The notes beneath the pieces were generated by a model. That model was given only the letters and a program-made list of their open reading frames with translations. It was not told where the DNA came from and made no database searches. The position numbers and the translations under genes were made by a program. Source: JAUYQR01 sp050632395 (GTDB lineage: Bacteria; Pseudomonadota; Alphaproteobacteria; Rhodobacterales; Rhodobacteraceae). From it: DNA of 64,000 bases. This document shows positions 49,026 through 58,214 of the stretch, piece after piece (the first letter of the stretch is position 1; the number at the start of each line of letters is the position of its first letter). The stretch covers positions 2,914,001 through 2,978,000 of the forward strand of contig NZ_CP192600.1 in NCBI RefSeq assembly GCF_050632395.1, given 5' to 3'.

Positions 49026-49966
49026 TTGACCAGACCGATATCCTTCAGGATCGTCGTCGTCGCGTCGATCTCCTTGGCCAGTTGCGCGTCGAAATCGGCA
49101 CCCGACAGGTAGGTGTTGGCCCATCCCTTCGCGTCCAGCGTCGCCTTCCATCCGGCCGAGTTGACCAGCTTGTCGATGTCGGCCGTGACCGCCGCCTTCT
49201 GCTCGTCCGACAGGCCCGGTGCAGCCGCGACCATGCGCCAGTTCTGCACGTTCACGTCATAGCCAGATTCCATCAGCGTCGGCGCATCGGTTCCCGGCCA
49301 CTTCTCGGCGGTCGATACCGCCAGCATCCGCATCGTGCCAGCCTCGACCTGCGGCAGGAACTCGCCCACGCCGGAAATGCCCGCCGTCACCTGATTCCCC
49401 AGAATGGCCGCCAGCGCCTCGCCACCGCCGGAAAAGGCGACATAGTTGATCTTGGTCGGATCAATGCCTGCCGCCTTGGCCAGCAGGCCCACCGTGATGT
49501 GGTCGACGCCACCCGCCGAACCGCCAGCCCACGAGACAGCCCCCGGATCTGCCTTCATCATCTCGACCAGTTCGTTGATGGTCTGGATCGGGCTCGATGC
49601 AGCCACCGCGATCCCCACCGCTTCGCCGGTCAGGCGCGCGATCGGCGTCACATCGGCCAGCGAAACCGGCGACTCGTTGGTCAGGATCGCGCCCACCATC
49701 ACGTAGCCGCCAACGATCAGCTGGTTCGGATCGCCCGCAGCGCTTGACACGAACTGCGCCAGACCAACCGTGCCGCCCGCACCCGGCACGTTCTGCACCT
49801 GGACCGACCCCGAGATGCCCTCGGCCTGCATGACCTCCTGCATCGCCCGCGCGGTGCTGTCCCAGCCGCCACCGGGGGCAGCGGGGGCAATGATCGTATA
49901 GTCGGCCGCAACGGCCGGCAGCGCCATCGCCGTGGCAAAAACTGCGCTCAAAAGCGTGTGTTTCAT
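49022..49966 (-). CDS. tctC: Tripartite tricarboxylate transporter substrate-binding protein TctC
   Basis: 314-residue periplasmic binding protein (Bug/TctC family) with signal peptide MKHTLLSAVFATAMALPAVA. YTIIAPAAPGGGWDSTARAM and VQNVPGAGGTVGLAQFVSS are the typical ligand-contact segments, followed by LAKAAGIDPTKINYVAFSGG and GISGVGEFLPQVEAGTMRML. First gene of tctCBA with GGAGGAG upstream. A palindrome about 95 bases upstream may control it. Confidence 0.95.
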   Translation of the reverse strand: MKHTLLSAVFATAMALPAVAADYTIIAPAAPGGGWDSTARAMQEVMQAEGISGSVQVQNVPGAGGTVGLAQFVSSAAGDPNQLIVGGYVMVGAILTNESPVSLADVTPIARLTGEAVGIAVAASSPIQTINELVEMMKADPGAVSWAGGSAGGVDHITVGLLAKAAGIDPTKINYVAFSGGGEALAAILGNQVTAGISGVGEFLPQVEAGTMRMLAVSTAEKWPGTDAPTLMESGYDVNVQNWRMVAAAPGLSDEQKAAVTADIDKLVNSAGWKATLDAKGWANTYLSGADFDAQLAKEIDATTTILKDIGLVK

Positions 49967-50059
49967 CTAGGTTCTCCTCCCAGGGCACGGCAACCCGTGC
50001 CGGTTTACGACAGGCGGCACCTCCTCGTGCCGTCCCTGGGGAAAAGTTCACCACACTAA

Positions 50060-50079
50060 CCTGTCAACAACCTGACAGG
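50060..50079 (-). promoter_or_regulatory. Inverted repeat upstream of tctC (possible TctD operator)
   Basis: Perfect 7-bp arms CCTGTCA and TGACAGG with six bases between, followed by no T-run, so an operator is more likely than a terminator. It lies between the binding-protein stop and tctC; on the minus strand it contains TTGACA, a possible -35. Confidence 0.45.
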
Positions 50080-50080
50080 C

Positions 50081-51127
50081 CTAAGGTCGCCCAATCGCCT
50101 CGCGCCACAGCCGCACCAACCGCTGCCGCTTGGCCTGATCCAGATAGACCAGCACACCGGGGCTGACCGGAACCGGGCGCAACTGATCGCCCAGCGCCGC
50201 CTGCATCGCAGCACCGCTGTTGTCGCCCGAAACCTCCAGGCTGACCGACGGCAGGCGCAGCTTTTCCGACAGCAGCGTCTGGCCCTCCGCGCTCATCAGA
50301 AAAGCCAGGAACGCCGTGCCGTTCTCGGGCGTCGCAGCCGCCCTCGGCACCAGCGCCACGCGCGAAATGACGACCGTGTAATCGCGCAGCAGCACCATCC
50401 CCAACTCGGGCGCCAGCCTGCCCTGCTCGGCCGCATACGACCCAAGGATGTTGTAGCCGATCAGCAGCCGCCCGTCCGCCACCCGGTCGATGATGTCCTG
50501 ACTGGTCGGAAAGGTCTGCAACCCCGCATCCGCCATCCGGCCCAGCACCGACCAGATGTCGGGAAAATGCTCGGCGTCGCGCGCAAGGAACAGATACCCC
50601 ACCGCCGACTGCTCGATGTCATAGGTGCCGATCTTGCCCTCTGGCGCACTCTCCAGCCATTCGACAAGGTCCAGCCGCGACTGTGGCGGCCCGTCCGGAA
50701 AGGCCGGCTTGTGATAGACCAGCACAGCCGGCTCGAACGTCATCGCAAAGGCGGTGTCCTGCCACTTCGCCCACGCGGGCCAATCTTGCGCGCCCGGCAC
50801 CACGACGGGCTGCGCATAACCGTCATTGGCCAGCTTCAGTTGCAGGTCCATCGCGGCGGAAAACACGAAATCCGCCGTCTCGGTGCCAGCATCCGTCTCG
50901 GCGATCACCCGCGCGGCAATCTCGCCGCCCAGCAGGTCTTCATAGCGCACCGCCACCTCCGGGCGCTGCGCCTGGAACGCCTCGATCAAGGGCGCCGCCA
51001 ACCGGCTGTCCAGCGTGGAATAGATCACCAGCCGCTGCGCCTCGTTTCCCGGTGCGGCAAACTCCACCACCTCGGCACCGGCCGGTCCCGCCAAACCCGC
51101 GCACAGAAGGATCGACCGTAGCAGCAT
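50081..51127 (-). CDS. Orphan periplasmic substrate-binding protein next to a two-component system
   Basis: 348-residue extracellular solute-binding protein (iron/putrescine/PgtC-like fold) with signal peptide MLLRSILLCAGLAGPAGA. LVIYSTLDSRLAAPLIEAFQ is the standard N-lobe opening and FLMSAEGQTLLSEKLRLPS the C-lobe. No permease or ATPase gene is adjacent; instead it is divergent from a response regulator/kinase pair. By analogy with PgtC (a binding protein feeding a kinase) it may present ligand to the sensor. An ATG at 51172 is an alternative start leaving only 33 bases between the genes. Confidence 0.75.
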   Translation of the reverse strand: MLLRSILLCAGLAGPAGAEVVEFAAPGNEAQRLVIYSTLDSRLAAPLIEAFQAQRPEVAVRYEDLLGGEIAARVIAETDAGTETADFVFSAAMDLQLKLANDGYAQPVVVPGAQDWPAWAKWQDTAFAMTFEPAVLVYHKPAFPDGPPQSRLDLVEWLESAPEGKIGTYDIEQSAVGYLFLARDAEHFPDIWSVLGRMADAGLQTFPTSQDIIDRVADGRLLIGYNILGSYAAEQGRLAPELGMVLLRDYTVVISRVALVPRAAATPENGTAFLAFLMSAEGQTLLSEKLRLPSVSLEVSGDNSGAAMQAALGDQLRPVPVSPGVLVYLDQAKRQRLVRLWREAIGRP

Positions 51128-51205
51128 CCCCCAACTTTGCCTCAGGAGAACACCGTTCACAACGCCCTGCATTGCCCCTAACCTGCCCGTCGGGGGGAGG
51201 GACCG

Positions 51206-51883
51206 ATGCGGATACTGCTGGTAGAAGACGATCTTCCCCTGGCCGAGGCGCTGGTGTCGCTCCTCGTGTCGTCAGGCTACGCGGTCGACTGCGTGCATGA
51301 TGGCGAAGGTGCACGGACCCTCGCCGCCGCCGAACAGTTCGACCTCGTGATCCTTGATCTGAACCTGCCGCACCTCGATGGGCTGGCAGTCCTGCGCGCC
51401 ATGCGCACCACTGGAAATCAGGCAGCCGTGATGATCCTTACCGCCCGCGGCGCGGCGGAAGACCGGGTGCGCGGCCTTGATCTTGGTGCCGACGACTACA
51501 TGGCCAAACCCTTCGACATCCGCGAATTCGAAGCCCGCGTCCGCTCGCTCCTGCGCCGTCAGGCGGGCTTGCGTTCCGCCACCGTGTCACTGGGTCCGGT
51601 CACGCTCGACCTGACCACCCGCCAGTTTTCCGCCTTCGGGCAAGACCTTGACCTGCCGCCCCGCGAACGCGCGCTTCTGGAACTCCTCCTCACCCGCGCC
51701 GGCCGCGTCGTCGGCAAGGAGGCGATCGTCCAGTCGCTCACCTCGCTCGAAGACATGCTCTCCGACAACGCGATCGAACAGTACATCTCCCGCCTACGCC
51801 GCCGTCTGGCCCCCTTCGGGCTGTCGCTGCGCACCGTGCGCGGCATCGGCTACCTTCTTGAAAAGCCGTCCGACCCGGCATGA
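51206..51883 (+). CDS. OmpR-family response regulator (TctD-like)
   Basis: 225-residue regulator: receiver domain with D51 in LVILDLNLP and phosphorylation-loop lysine in GADDYMAKPF, followed by a winged-helix DNA-binding domain (about 125-220, PRERALLELLLTRAGRVV). Start follows GGGAGG. The stop overlaps the kinase start (ATGA). Its proximity to tctCBA and the kinase's TctE-like form suggest it activates the carboxylate transporter genes. Confidence 0.9.
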   Translation: MRILLVEDDLPLAEALVSLLVSSGYAVDCVHDGEGARTLAAAEQFDLVILDLNLPHLDGLAVLRAMRTTGNQAAVMILTARGAAEDRVRGLDLGADDYMAKPFDIREFEARVRSLLRRQAGLRSATVSLGPVTLDLTTRQFSAFGQDLDLPPRERALLELLLTRAGRVVGKEAIVQSLTSLEDMLSDNAIEQYISRLRRRLAPFGLSLRTVRGIGYLLEKPSDPA

Positions 51884-53259
51884 AACCCTATTCGCTCCGC
51901 CGTCGCCTGCTTCTGTGGCTCCTCCTCGCCACCGCCCTCCTTGGCCTCGTGGCACTGCTCGATACCTGGCGCGAGGCGCTGCGCACCGCTCAAAGCGTGT
52001 CCGACCGCGTGCTCGTCGGCTCCGCCCTCGCCATCGCCGAACGGGTGACCGTCGACCAGTTCGGCGGGCTCGAGGTCGACATCCCCTTCTCTTCGCTCGA
52101 AATGCTGACCTCCACCGCGCAGGACAAGGTGTTCTACCGCGTGGATGGCCCGGTCGGCAGCTTCCTGACCGGCTACCCCGATCTCGCCGTGACCGCAGAC
52201 ACGCCGGGCGGCATCGCCTTCACCGATGGCACCTACCGCTCCGTCGATATCCGCAGCGCCACCCTGACGCGCGAAGTGTCGACCGGCGCCCGCTCCATCC
52301 CCTTCAGCGTCACGGTCGCCGAATCCACCCGCGCCCGCGCCGCCCTCGCCCGCGCTATCCTCGTCCGCTCCGCCCTGCGGCTCGGCCTGCTGATCCTTGG
52401 CGTGGCAGTCATCGTCTGGGTCGCCGTCACCGTCGCCCTGCGCCCGCTTGAACGGCTGGGCGAGGCCATCGCAGAACGCTCGCCCGGCGATCTGCGCCCC
52501 GTCACCGCTGACACCCCCGAAGAGGTCGAGGCGCTGGTCAACGCCATCAACTCCTTCATGGCCCGCCTTGGCACCGCGCTGGACGGGCTGCGCAACTTTA
52601 CCGGCAACGCCAGCCACCAGTTGCGCACTCCGCTTGCCGTGGTGCGCACCCAGCTTGCGCTGCTTGACCGCAGCGCCGCCCCCGGCCCGGTGACCGACGC
52701 GAGCGCCAAGGCCCGCACTGCCCTCGAACGGGCCGAGCGGGTTCTAGCGCAACTTCTGGTCCTGGCCCGAGTCGATGCCAGCAGCGGCGCCGCCGTCCTT
52801 GCCCCCGTCGATGTGGTGGCCGTCGCCAAGGGCGTCACCGCCGAACTGGTCCCGGCCGCCCTACAAAACGACATCGACCTTGGCTTTGAGGGTGCTGGAA
52901 CCGCGCTCGCCACCGCCGACAAGGTGCTGCTTGCCGAACTTTTGAACAACCTCTTGACCAACGCGATCACCTATGCCGGGCACGGCGCCATCGTCACCGT
53001 GCGCGTCACCAACACCCCCGTCACGGTGGAAGTGGAAGACAACGGCCCCGGCCTGACCGCCGCCCAGATGGATCAGGCGCGGCAAACCCGGCACGGCATC
53101 GCCCGACCGCTGCCGTCGCTGCACAAGGGCGCCGCAACCGGTATGGGGCTGGGCCTCGCCATCGCTGCGGAAATTTCGGCACTGTTCGGTGCCACGATCA
53201 GCTTTGACCAGGCCCGCAGCGGATCGGGCCTTCTGGTGCGGATCACCTTTCCAACCTGA
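51880..53259 (+). CDS. Sensor histidine kinase (TctE-like)
   Basis: 459-residue inner-membrane kinase: transmembrane helix near 10-27, a periplasmic domain (about 30-160, TctE_N-like), second helix near 170-190, HAMP-like linker (RPLERLGEAIAERSPGDLRP), HisKA with phospho-acceptor H246 in NASHQLRTPL and HATPase with NLLTNAI, VEDNGPGL and GMGLGLAIAAE. Pairs with the upstream regulator. Ligand is unknown; carboxylate sensing is an inference from neighbours. Confidence 0.9.
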   Translation: MKPYSLRRRLLLWLLLATALLGLVALLDTWREALRTAQSVSDRVLVGSALAIAERVTVDQFGGLEVDIPFSSLEMLTSTAQDKVFYRVDGPVGSFLTGYPDLAVTADTPGGIAFTDGTYRSVDIRSATLTREVSTGARSIPFSVTVAESTRARAALARAILVRSALRLGLLILGVAVIVWVAVTVALRPLERLGEAIAERSPGDLRPVTADTPEEVEALVNAINSFMARLGTALDGLRNFTGNASHQLRTPLAVVRTQLALLDRSAAPGPVTDASAKARTALERAERVLAQLLVLARVDASSGAAVLAPVDVVAVAKGVTAELVPAALQNDIDLGFEGAGTALATADKVLLAELLNNLLTNAITYAGHGAIVTVRVTNTPVTVEVEDNGPGLTAAQMDQARQTRHGIARPLPSLHKGAATGMGLGLAIAAEISALFGATISFDQARSGSGLLVRITFPT

Positions 53260-53282
53260 TCCCCGCGCCAATCCGCGGGCGA

Positions 53283-53720
53283 TCACACAGGCCGATGACG
53301 CCGCCCATCGGTCGTCCCCAGCAGGGCCTTGATTTCTGGAATTGTTGGATCGGTATCAATCCCGTCCAGCGCGTCGGCCACCGCAGCCAACAGATCAGCT
53401 TCCGTGTATGGCTTCAGCAACCATCCGGCCGGTTGCGCCGGGCTTGCCCGCATCACGTTCGCGTCGTCCCGGCTGCCGGTGGTAAACACCGCCGGGATGC
53501 CAAGCTCTGCCCGCAACGCCAGCGCAAGGTCGATGCCATCCCGGGCCGAGGCGATCCGCACGTCCAGTACCGCAAGGTCCGGCTGCTCCTTGCGCGCCAG
53601 CGCGATGCCGGATTCAAACGTGCTTGCCATGCCAACGATGGTATGCCCCGCATCAACAAGGGCATCGTTTGCCACCAGTGCGATAAGGAATTCGTCCTCC
53701 ACGATCAGAATGCGCGCCAT
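53283..53720 (-). CDS. CheY-like response regulator
   Basis: 145-residue single receiver domain: ARILIVEDEFLIALVANDAL, phospho-acceptor D53 in LAVLDVRIA, and WLLKPYTEADLL with the conserved Lys-Pro. No output domain, so it would act by protein contact. Start MARILIVEDE at 53720. Lies 88 bases downstream of an HWE-type kinase, its probable partner. Confidence 0.85.
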   Translation of the reverse strand: MARILIVEDEFLIALVANDALVDAGHTIVGMASTFESGIALARKEQPDLAVLDVRIASARDGIDLALALRAELGIPAVFTTGSRDDANVMRASPAQPAGWLLKPYTEADLLAAVADALDGIDTDPTIPEIKALLGTTDGRRHRPV

Positions 53721-53808
53721 GATTGATCCTGCAATGCTCCCATGTGGGAACTCGCGTTCCCGCTGTTGGTTCCATTCACGTTGCGGCACCGGGCAACGCG
53801 CCGCGCAG

Positions 53809-56800
53809 TCACTCCCCCTCCTCGCCGAAGATACCGGCCAGCGGCACGTCAATGCACCACCGCAACCCTTCACGGCGAAACTCCAGCGCTGCCTCCCCGC
53901 CCAACTCGTGCGCAAGCCCCCGCTCGATCAACCGCGACCCGAAGCCCTTCTGCGTTGGCAGCGCCACCGGTGGTCCGTCCCGCTCCTCCCACGACAGATG
54001 CAACCTGTCGTCCGCGACGCCCCAGCTGATCACGACCCGCCCCGCCTCGTTCGACAGCGCCCCGTATTTGACCGCATTGGTCGCCAGTTCGTGAAACGCC
54101 ATCGCCAGTGACAGTGCCGCCCTCGGGCGCATCCTCACACTCGGCCCCGCCAGCACAAAGCGTTCCGACCGCGACCCGTCGATCGCAAAGGGCCGCAAGG
54201 CCTCGCGCAGAACATCGGTCAGGTCGGCGCTGCCCCAGGCCTGCCGCGTCAACAGGTCATGCGACCGCGACAGGGCCATCACCCGCGTCTCGATCGCCTC
54301 GCGCACCCGCACCGGCACATCCTCGCCGCGCAGCGCCTGCGACACGATGGATTGCACGGTCGCCAGCGTGTTCTTCACCCGGTGGTTCAACTCGCCGATC
54401 AACATCTGCAACCGCTCTGCGTTTTCCTTTTCGACGCGGATGTCGCGCGCCTCGATGATCGTGCCGATGGACTGTGCCTCGGCGTTGCGGATCGGACTTG
54501 CGTTATAGGCCACCGGGTAGAAATGCCCGTCCTTGTGGACAAAGGTTTCTTCGCCCGCAGTTTGCCGGTTGTCGGGATAGGCCCGGTCGATGGCGCAGTC
54601 TTCCAGCGCAAACCGGCTTCCGTCCGGGCGCGAATGGTGAATCACATCGTGCAATGGGCGGCCGGTGGTCTCCTCGAACGTGTAACCCGTCAGCGCCTCG
54701 GCAGCGGCGTTCATGTAGACGCAGTGCTGCCGACCGTCCATCATGAAGACTGCCATCCGCGTGTTGTCCAGAACTGCATTCAGCCGCCGTTCGCTGCGCG
54801 CCAACTCGTCCAGCGCGGCGCGCCGCGCGGTATCGTCGCGCAGCGTCAGCACGCCGCCCATGAACCGGCCGTCGTCGGTATAGACCGGTCGCGCGCTGCC
54901 GATGGCCACCACATCCTTTCCGTCAGGCCGCCGGATCAGCCAATGCTCGTCGATCACGGTTTCCTTACGCCCGACCGCCCGCGCCAAGGGCAGCGCACCG
55001 GCCGGGTAAGGCTCGCCCTCCAGCGTGAACAGGTTATACACCGTCGAGAATTCGTCCGGCGAAATGTCGACCGCGTTCACCCCGTGAATCCGTGCCGCCG
55101 CCTCGTTGACAAAGGTGATCCGCCCGGTGTCGTCGGTCACGATCACACCCTCGGTCAGCTGGCCCAGAATGGCCGTCCGCTCCGCCGCCAGCGCCTGCAT
55201 CCGACGCGACGCCTGCAGCAGCGCCGCCTCGTCGCGCTTGCGCCGGGTGACATCCACGACAAACCCGAAAAAGCCGTCCACCCTGCCGCTTGCAGTGATG
55301 TTCGGGATGTATTCCGCCTCGACATGACGCTGAGAGCCGTCCCTGTAGGGTATAACCGCGTCAAACCGCACAAGTTCGCCCGCAGCCACCCGGTCCACCA
55401 TCGGCCCCACCGTCTTCAGCGCCGCATCGCCCAGAACCTCACCGACATGCTTCCCAACGATTTCGGCCCGTGGCAGCCCGAACCACTCCTCATAGGCACG
55501 GTTGACGAACCGGTAATGCCCGTCACTCCCGACATGGGAAATCAACGCAGGCGCCGCATCGGCCACCAGTTGCAGCCGCCGCTCGTTTTCGGCCGCAACC
55601 GCCTCGGCGCGCTTCAACCCCGTCACGTCAAAGACCGCGCCGCTGAACACCCGGTTCGCATCCACCGTGCCACGCGCCAGACACCACCGCGTCGACCCGT
55701 CCGGCAGCACCACACGGTATTCGTCCTCGTAGCGCGTTTCCCCCGCCTGCAGTGCCGCCATCTTGGCCATCACCGCATCGCGGTCATCGGGATGCACCCG
55801 TTCCAGATAATCGGCCTCGCTGCTGTCGACGCCGGCATCAAGCCCGAACAGCATCGCTATCCCGGCGTCAGAGCGGATCTTGCCGCCTGGCATCTGCCAG
55901 ATGAAGGTGCCGGCCCCCGCCGTGGTCAGCAGGCTTTGCAGCCGGGTATGCGCGATCTGCAGCGCCTCGGTCCGCTCCAGCACCCGCTCTTCCAGATGCG
56001 CCTTGGCTGCCATCAGGTCCAGCCGCGACCGCCGCTCCCGCCCGGTGGTGCGCAACCCAAGCGCCGTCAGAACGCCAAACGCCGCCAGCGCCACCACCGC
56101 GATCAGCCCCGTCACCAGCGCCCTAAGCCGCCACGGCGCCAGAACCATGTCCAACGGGCGCGACACGCTGATCCGCACCGGATACTTGCCAAGGTCGCGC
56201 ACGACCTGCAACTGCCGCCCCGCTTCGGCAGCCATCGCGTCCACCGTGGCCCGGCCGGGCTCGGTCTGCGGCCATTCGGCCAGCCGCACGCCATCCAGCC
56301 GCGACAGGACCATCCGCGCACCCTCGCCCGGCCCTGCTTGCGCATAAAGGTCCGAGAAATACGCGCTGGGCACCCCTGCCGCCACGACACCCAAGAACGT
56401 GTTGTCCTCGCCATATATGCCGCGGCTCAGGGTAAAGCGCTGCTCGCCGCTGCGCTCCTCGGTTGACAGAGGGCCAATGTAAAGCCCGGCCATCCCGTTC
56501 CGATGCGCCTGGAAATACTCGCGGTCCGCGTAAGACCCGGTCGATTTCGGCGGGTGGCCCCAGCTTTCCACCAGCGTCGTGCCCGCCTCGTCCAGCACCC
56601 AGATCGAGGTGATCTGGTCACTGTCGCCGCGCAGCCGCGCGATCTGGCGAAACAGCGCCTCAAGCGCTGCCGGATCGTCGCGATCCACGTCCTCGGCCAT
56701 GGCGACGCCGCCCAGCAACACCGCTTCACCCGCCTCGAAGGCACGTCCGGCGTGCTGCTCCAGCAACAGCGCGGTCGATTGCAACTGCCGCTCGGCAAGG

Positions 56801-56901
56801 TCGATCGTCGCGTTGCGGTCGCGGTAGATCCCGACACCCCAGGCCGACACCGTCGCCACTGAAAACAAAGCCAGCGCTGACCACCAGAATTTCCGCTGCA
56901 T
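53809..56901 (-). CDS. Membrane HWE/HisKA_2 sensor kinase with Cache-like and multiple PAS domains
   Basis: 1,030-residue kinase. N-terminal transmembrane helix (WWSALALFSVATVSAWGVG), a periplasmic Cache-like sensor (about 30-270, GSYADREYFQAHRNGMAGLY), second helix (LIAVVALAAFGVLTALG), then about four cytoplasmic PAS/PAC repeats (320-800) and the kinase core with H840 in LNHRVKNTLATVQSIV and HELATNAVKYGALSNEAG, hallmarks of the HWE/HisKA_2 class. The partner regulator follows. Signal unknown. Confidence 0.9.
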   Translation of the reverse strand: MQRKFWWSALALFSVATVSAWGVGIYRDRNATIDLAERQLQSTALLLEQHAGRAFEAGEAVLLGGVAMAEDVDRDDPAALEALFRQIARLRGDSDQITSIWVLDEAGTTLVESWGHPPKSTGSYADREYFQAHRNGMAGLYIGPLSTEERSGEQRFTLSRGIYGEDNTFLGVVAAGVPSAYFSDLYAQAGPGEGARMVLSRLDGVRLAEWPQTEPGRATVDAMAAEAGRQLQVVRDLGKYPVRISVSRPLDMVLAPWRLRALVTGLIAVVALAAFGVLTALGLRTTGRERRSRLDLMAAKAHLEERVLERTEALQIAHTRLQSLLTTAGAGTFIWQMPGGKIRSDAGIAMLFGLDAGVDSSEADYLERVHPDDRDAVMAKMAALQAGETRYEDEYRVVLPDGSTRWCLARGTVDANRVFSGAVFDVTGLKRAEAVAAENERRLQLVADAAPALISHVGSDGHYRFVNRAYEEWFGLPRAEIVGKHVGEVLGDAALKTVGPMVDRVAAGELVRFDAVIPYRDGSQRHVEAEYIPNITASGRVDGFFGFVVDVTRRKRDEAALLQASRRMQALAAERTAILGQLTEGVIVTDDTGRITFVNEAAARIHGVNAVDISPDEFSTVYNLFTLEGEPYPAGALPLARAVGRKETVIDEHWLIRRPDGKDVVAIGSARPVYTDDGRFMGGVLTLRDDTARRAALDELARSERRLNAVLDNTRMAVFMMDGRQHCVYMNAAAEALTGYTFEETTGRPLHDVIHHSRPDGSRFALEDCAIDRAYPDNRQTAGEETFVHKDGHFYPVAYNASPIRNAEAQSIGTIIEARDIRVEKENAERLQMLIGELNHRVKNTLATVQSIVSQALRGEDVPVRVREAIETRVMALSRSHDLLTRQAWGSADLTDVLREALRPFAIDGSRSERFVLAGPSVRMRPRAALSLAMAFHELATNAVKYGALSNEAGRVVISWGVADDRLHLSWEERDGPPVALPTQKGFGSRLIERGLAHELGGEAALEFRREGLRWCIDVPLAGIFGEEGE

Positions 56902-57225
56902 CAGCGCGACCGACTGCCCGCCGCGTCACACGATCGCGCCGCCGTAGTTCCGGCCCCACACCGGCCATCTTCCCGCATCCGCAACCCCCTCGCTTCGCGG
57001 CCGTCCCATGCCATTCGCCCCTGGCATGTCGGCTGGCCGTACCCGACCCAAGGTCGAACGCAGATCGCTGCGTTTGGTTCCCGCCGCCTGTCATCCAGCC
57101 TTGATCCCGCCGTCGTCGCAGCGTCACAAAAACCGGCTATCCCGACGGCGTCACCCGATACCCGCAACACCCCGCCCCGCCGATTGCCCCGATCCCGGAG
57201 CGCCCCCAAAAACCGCGAGGCACTG
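56902..57225. other. Divergent region between the sensor kinase and acyltransferase genes
   Basis: 324 bases that must hold two divergent promoters. GCGTCAC words occur at about 57119 and 57148 but are not in an 11-base direct-repeat register, so no Pho box is called. No ORF with recognisable homology. Confidence 0.45.
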
Positions 57226-58131
57226 ATGCTGACCGACACGCTGTCCTTCGACCAGGCACCGATCTCGCCCGATGTGACATTCACCTACGCCCACCCCGGC
57301 CAATCGCTGTTTCGCCGCGCGATGATCCGCACGCTGGAACTGGCCAGCGGCCAGCCGCACCTCCGCCGCCTCTACCTTGACTGGGCGCTTTGCGACAAAC
57401 GCCCCGGCGAGGCGGTGTTCGCCGCGGCCCTTCGCAAACTGGCCATCACGCCCCAGATCACCTCGAGAACGCCGCTTGACCGGCTGCCGTCGCAAGGTGG
57501 CCTCCTCATCGTCGCGAACCATCCGTTCGGCGTGGTCGACGGACTCTGCCTCGGCCACCTCGGCCTTCATCTTCGCGGCAACGTCCGCATCCTGACCAAC
57601 AGCCTGCTTTGCCGGGTGCCCGAGGTGGACCCCTACCTGCTGCCCGTCGATTTCTCCGGCACGGCGCAAGCGCGGCGCTTGACCGCCGAAACCCGGCGCC
57701 AGGCATCGGCGCTTCTGGCCGCCGGCAAGGTCGTGGCGATCTTCCCCGCAGGGGGCGTTGCCACGGCCAACAAGCCGCTTGGTGGTCGCGCGGTCGATGC
57801 AGCGTGGCATCCCTTCGTCGGGCGGCTGGCCACCATTCCCGGCGTCACCACCCTGCCCGTGCACTTTGCCGGGCAGAACTCGCGGCTGTTCCAGATTGCC
57901 AGCCACACATCCTATGCCTTGCGGGTAGCGCTGATCTTCCACGAAACCCGGCGCCGCATCGCGCAGCCTGCACACATGACCGTCGGCTCTCCGATTGCAG
58001 CACTCGCCCTGCGCCACCTGGACCGCGACAGCGTTGCCGCCACCCTCCGCCGCCATTGTATGGCGCTGGCCAGCCCGACACTTCCCGATCCCGACGAAAC
58101 CTACATCTGGCCACGCCACATCCGCGCCTGA
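57226..58131 (+). CDS. Lysophospholipid/ornithine-lipid acyltransferase-like protein
   Basis: 301-residue PlsC-superfamily acyltransferase with NHPFGVVDG (NHx4D catalytic motif, near residue 98), LPVDFSGTAQARRLTAETRR, then IFPAGGVATA and PVHFAGQNSRLFQIASH. This pattern is seen in hemolysin-like/OlsA-type acyltransferases that acylate lyso-ornithine lipid or similar acceptors. Start MLTDTLSFDQ at 57226 with GAGG upstream. It sits 83 bases before phnC, so a role in phosphate-starvation lipid remodelling is plausible but unproven. Confidence 0.72.
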   Translation: MLTDTLSFDQAPISPDVTFTYAHPGQSLFRRAMIRTLELASGQPHLRRLYLDWALCDKRPGEAVFAAALRKLAITPQITSRTPLDRLPSQGGLLIVANHPFGVVDGLCLGHLGLHLRGNVRILTNSLLCRVPEVDPYLLPVDFSGTAQARRLTAETRRQASALLAAGKVVAIFPAGGVATANKPLGGRAVDAAWHPFVGRLATIPGVTTLPVHFAGQNSRLFQIASHTSYALRVALIFHETRRRIAQPAHMTVGSPIAALALRHLDRDSVAATLRRHCMALASPTLPDPDETYIWPRHIRA

Positions 58132-58186
58132 CGTCACAGAAGTTTCACGCCGCTTTGGGCGCAGTGTCACACGCCGACTCTAGACA
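58131..58186 (+). promoter_or_regulatory. Candidate Pho-box promoter for phnCDE
   Basis: Half-sites ACGTCAC (58131), GTTTCAC (58142) and GTGTCAC (58164) fall in 11-base register (offsets 0, 11, 33), and TAGACA (58181-58186), a possible -10, follows the last by 10 bases, the arrangement of PhoB-dependent promoters that lack a normal -35. The matches to CTGTCAC are partial. Confidence 0.45.
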
Positions 58187-58214
58187 CAGCCTCACTGACA
58201 GACAGAGGTGACTG

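Noticed and set aside
50060..50079. Inverted repeat after the binding-protein gene as a terminator
   Set aside because: No T-run follows the stem on either strand, so an operator is the better reading.
57109..57160. GCGTCAC words before the acyltransferase resembling Pho-box halves
   Set aside because: They are not in the 11-base direct-repeat register required of a Pho box.
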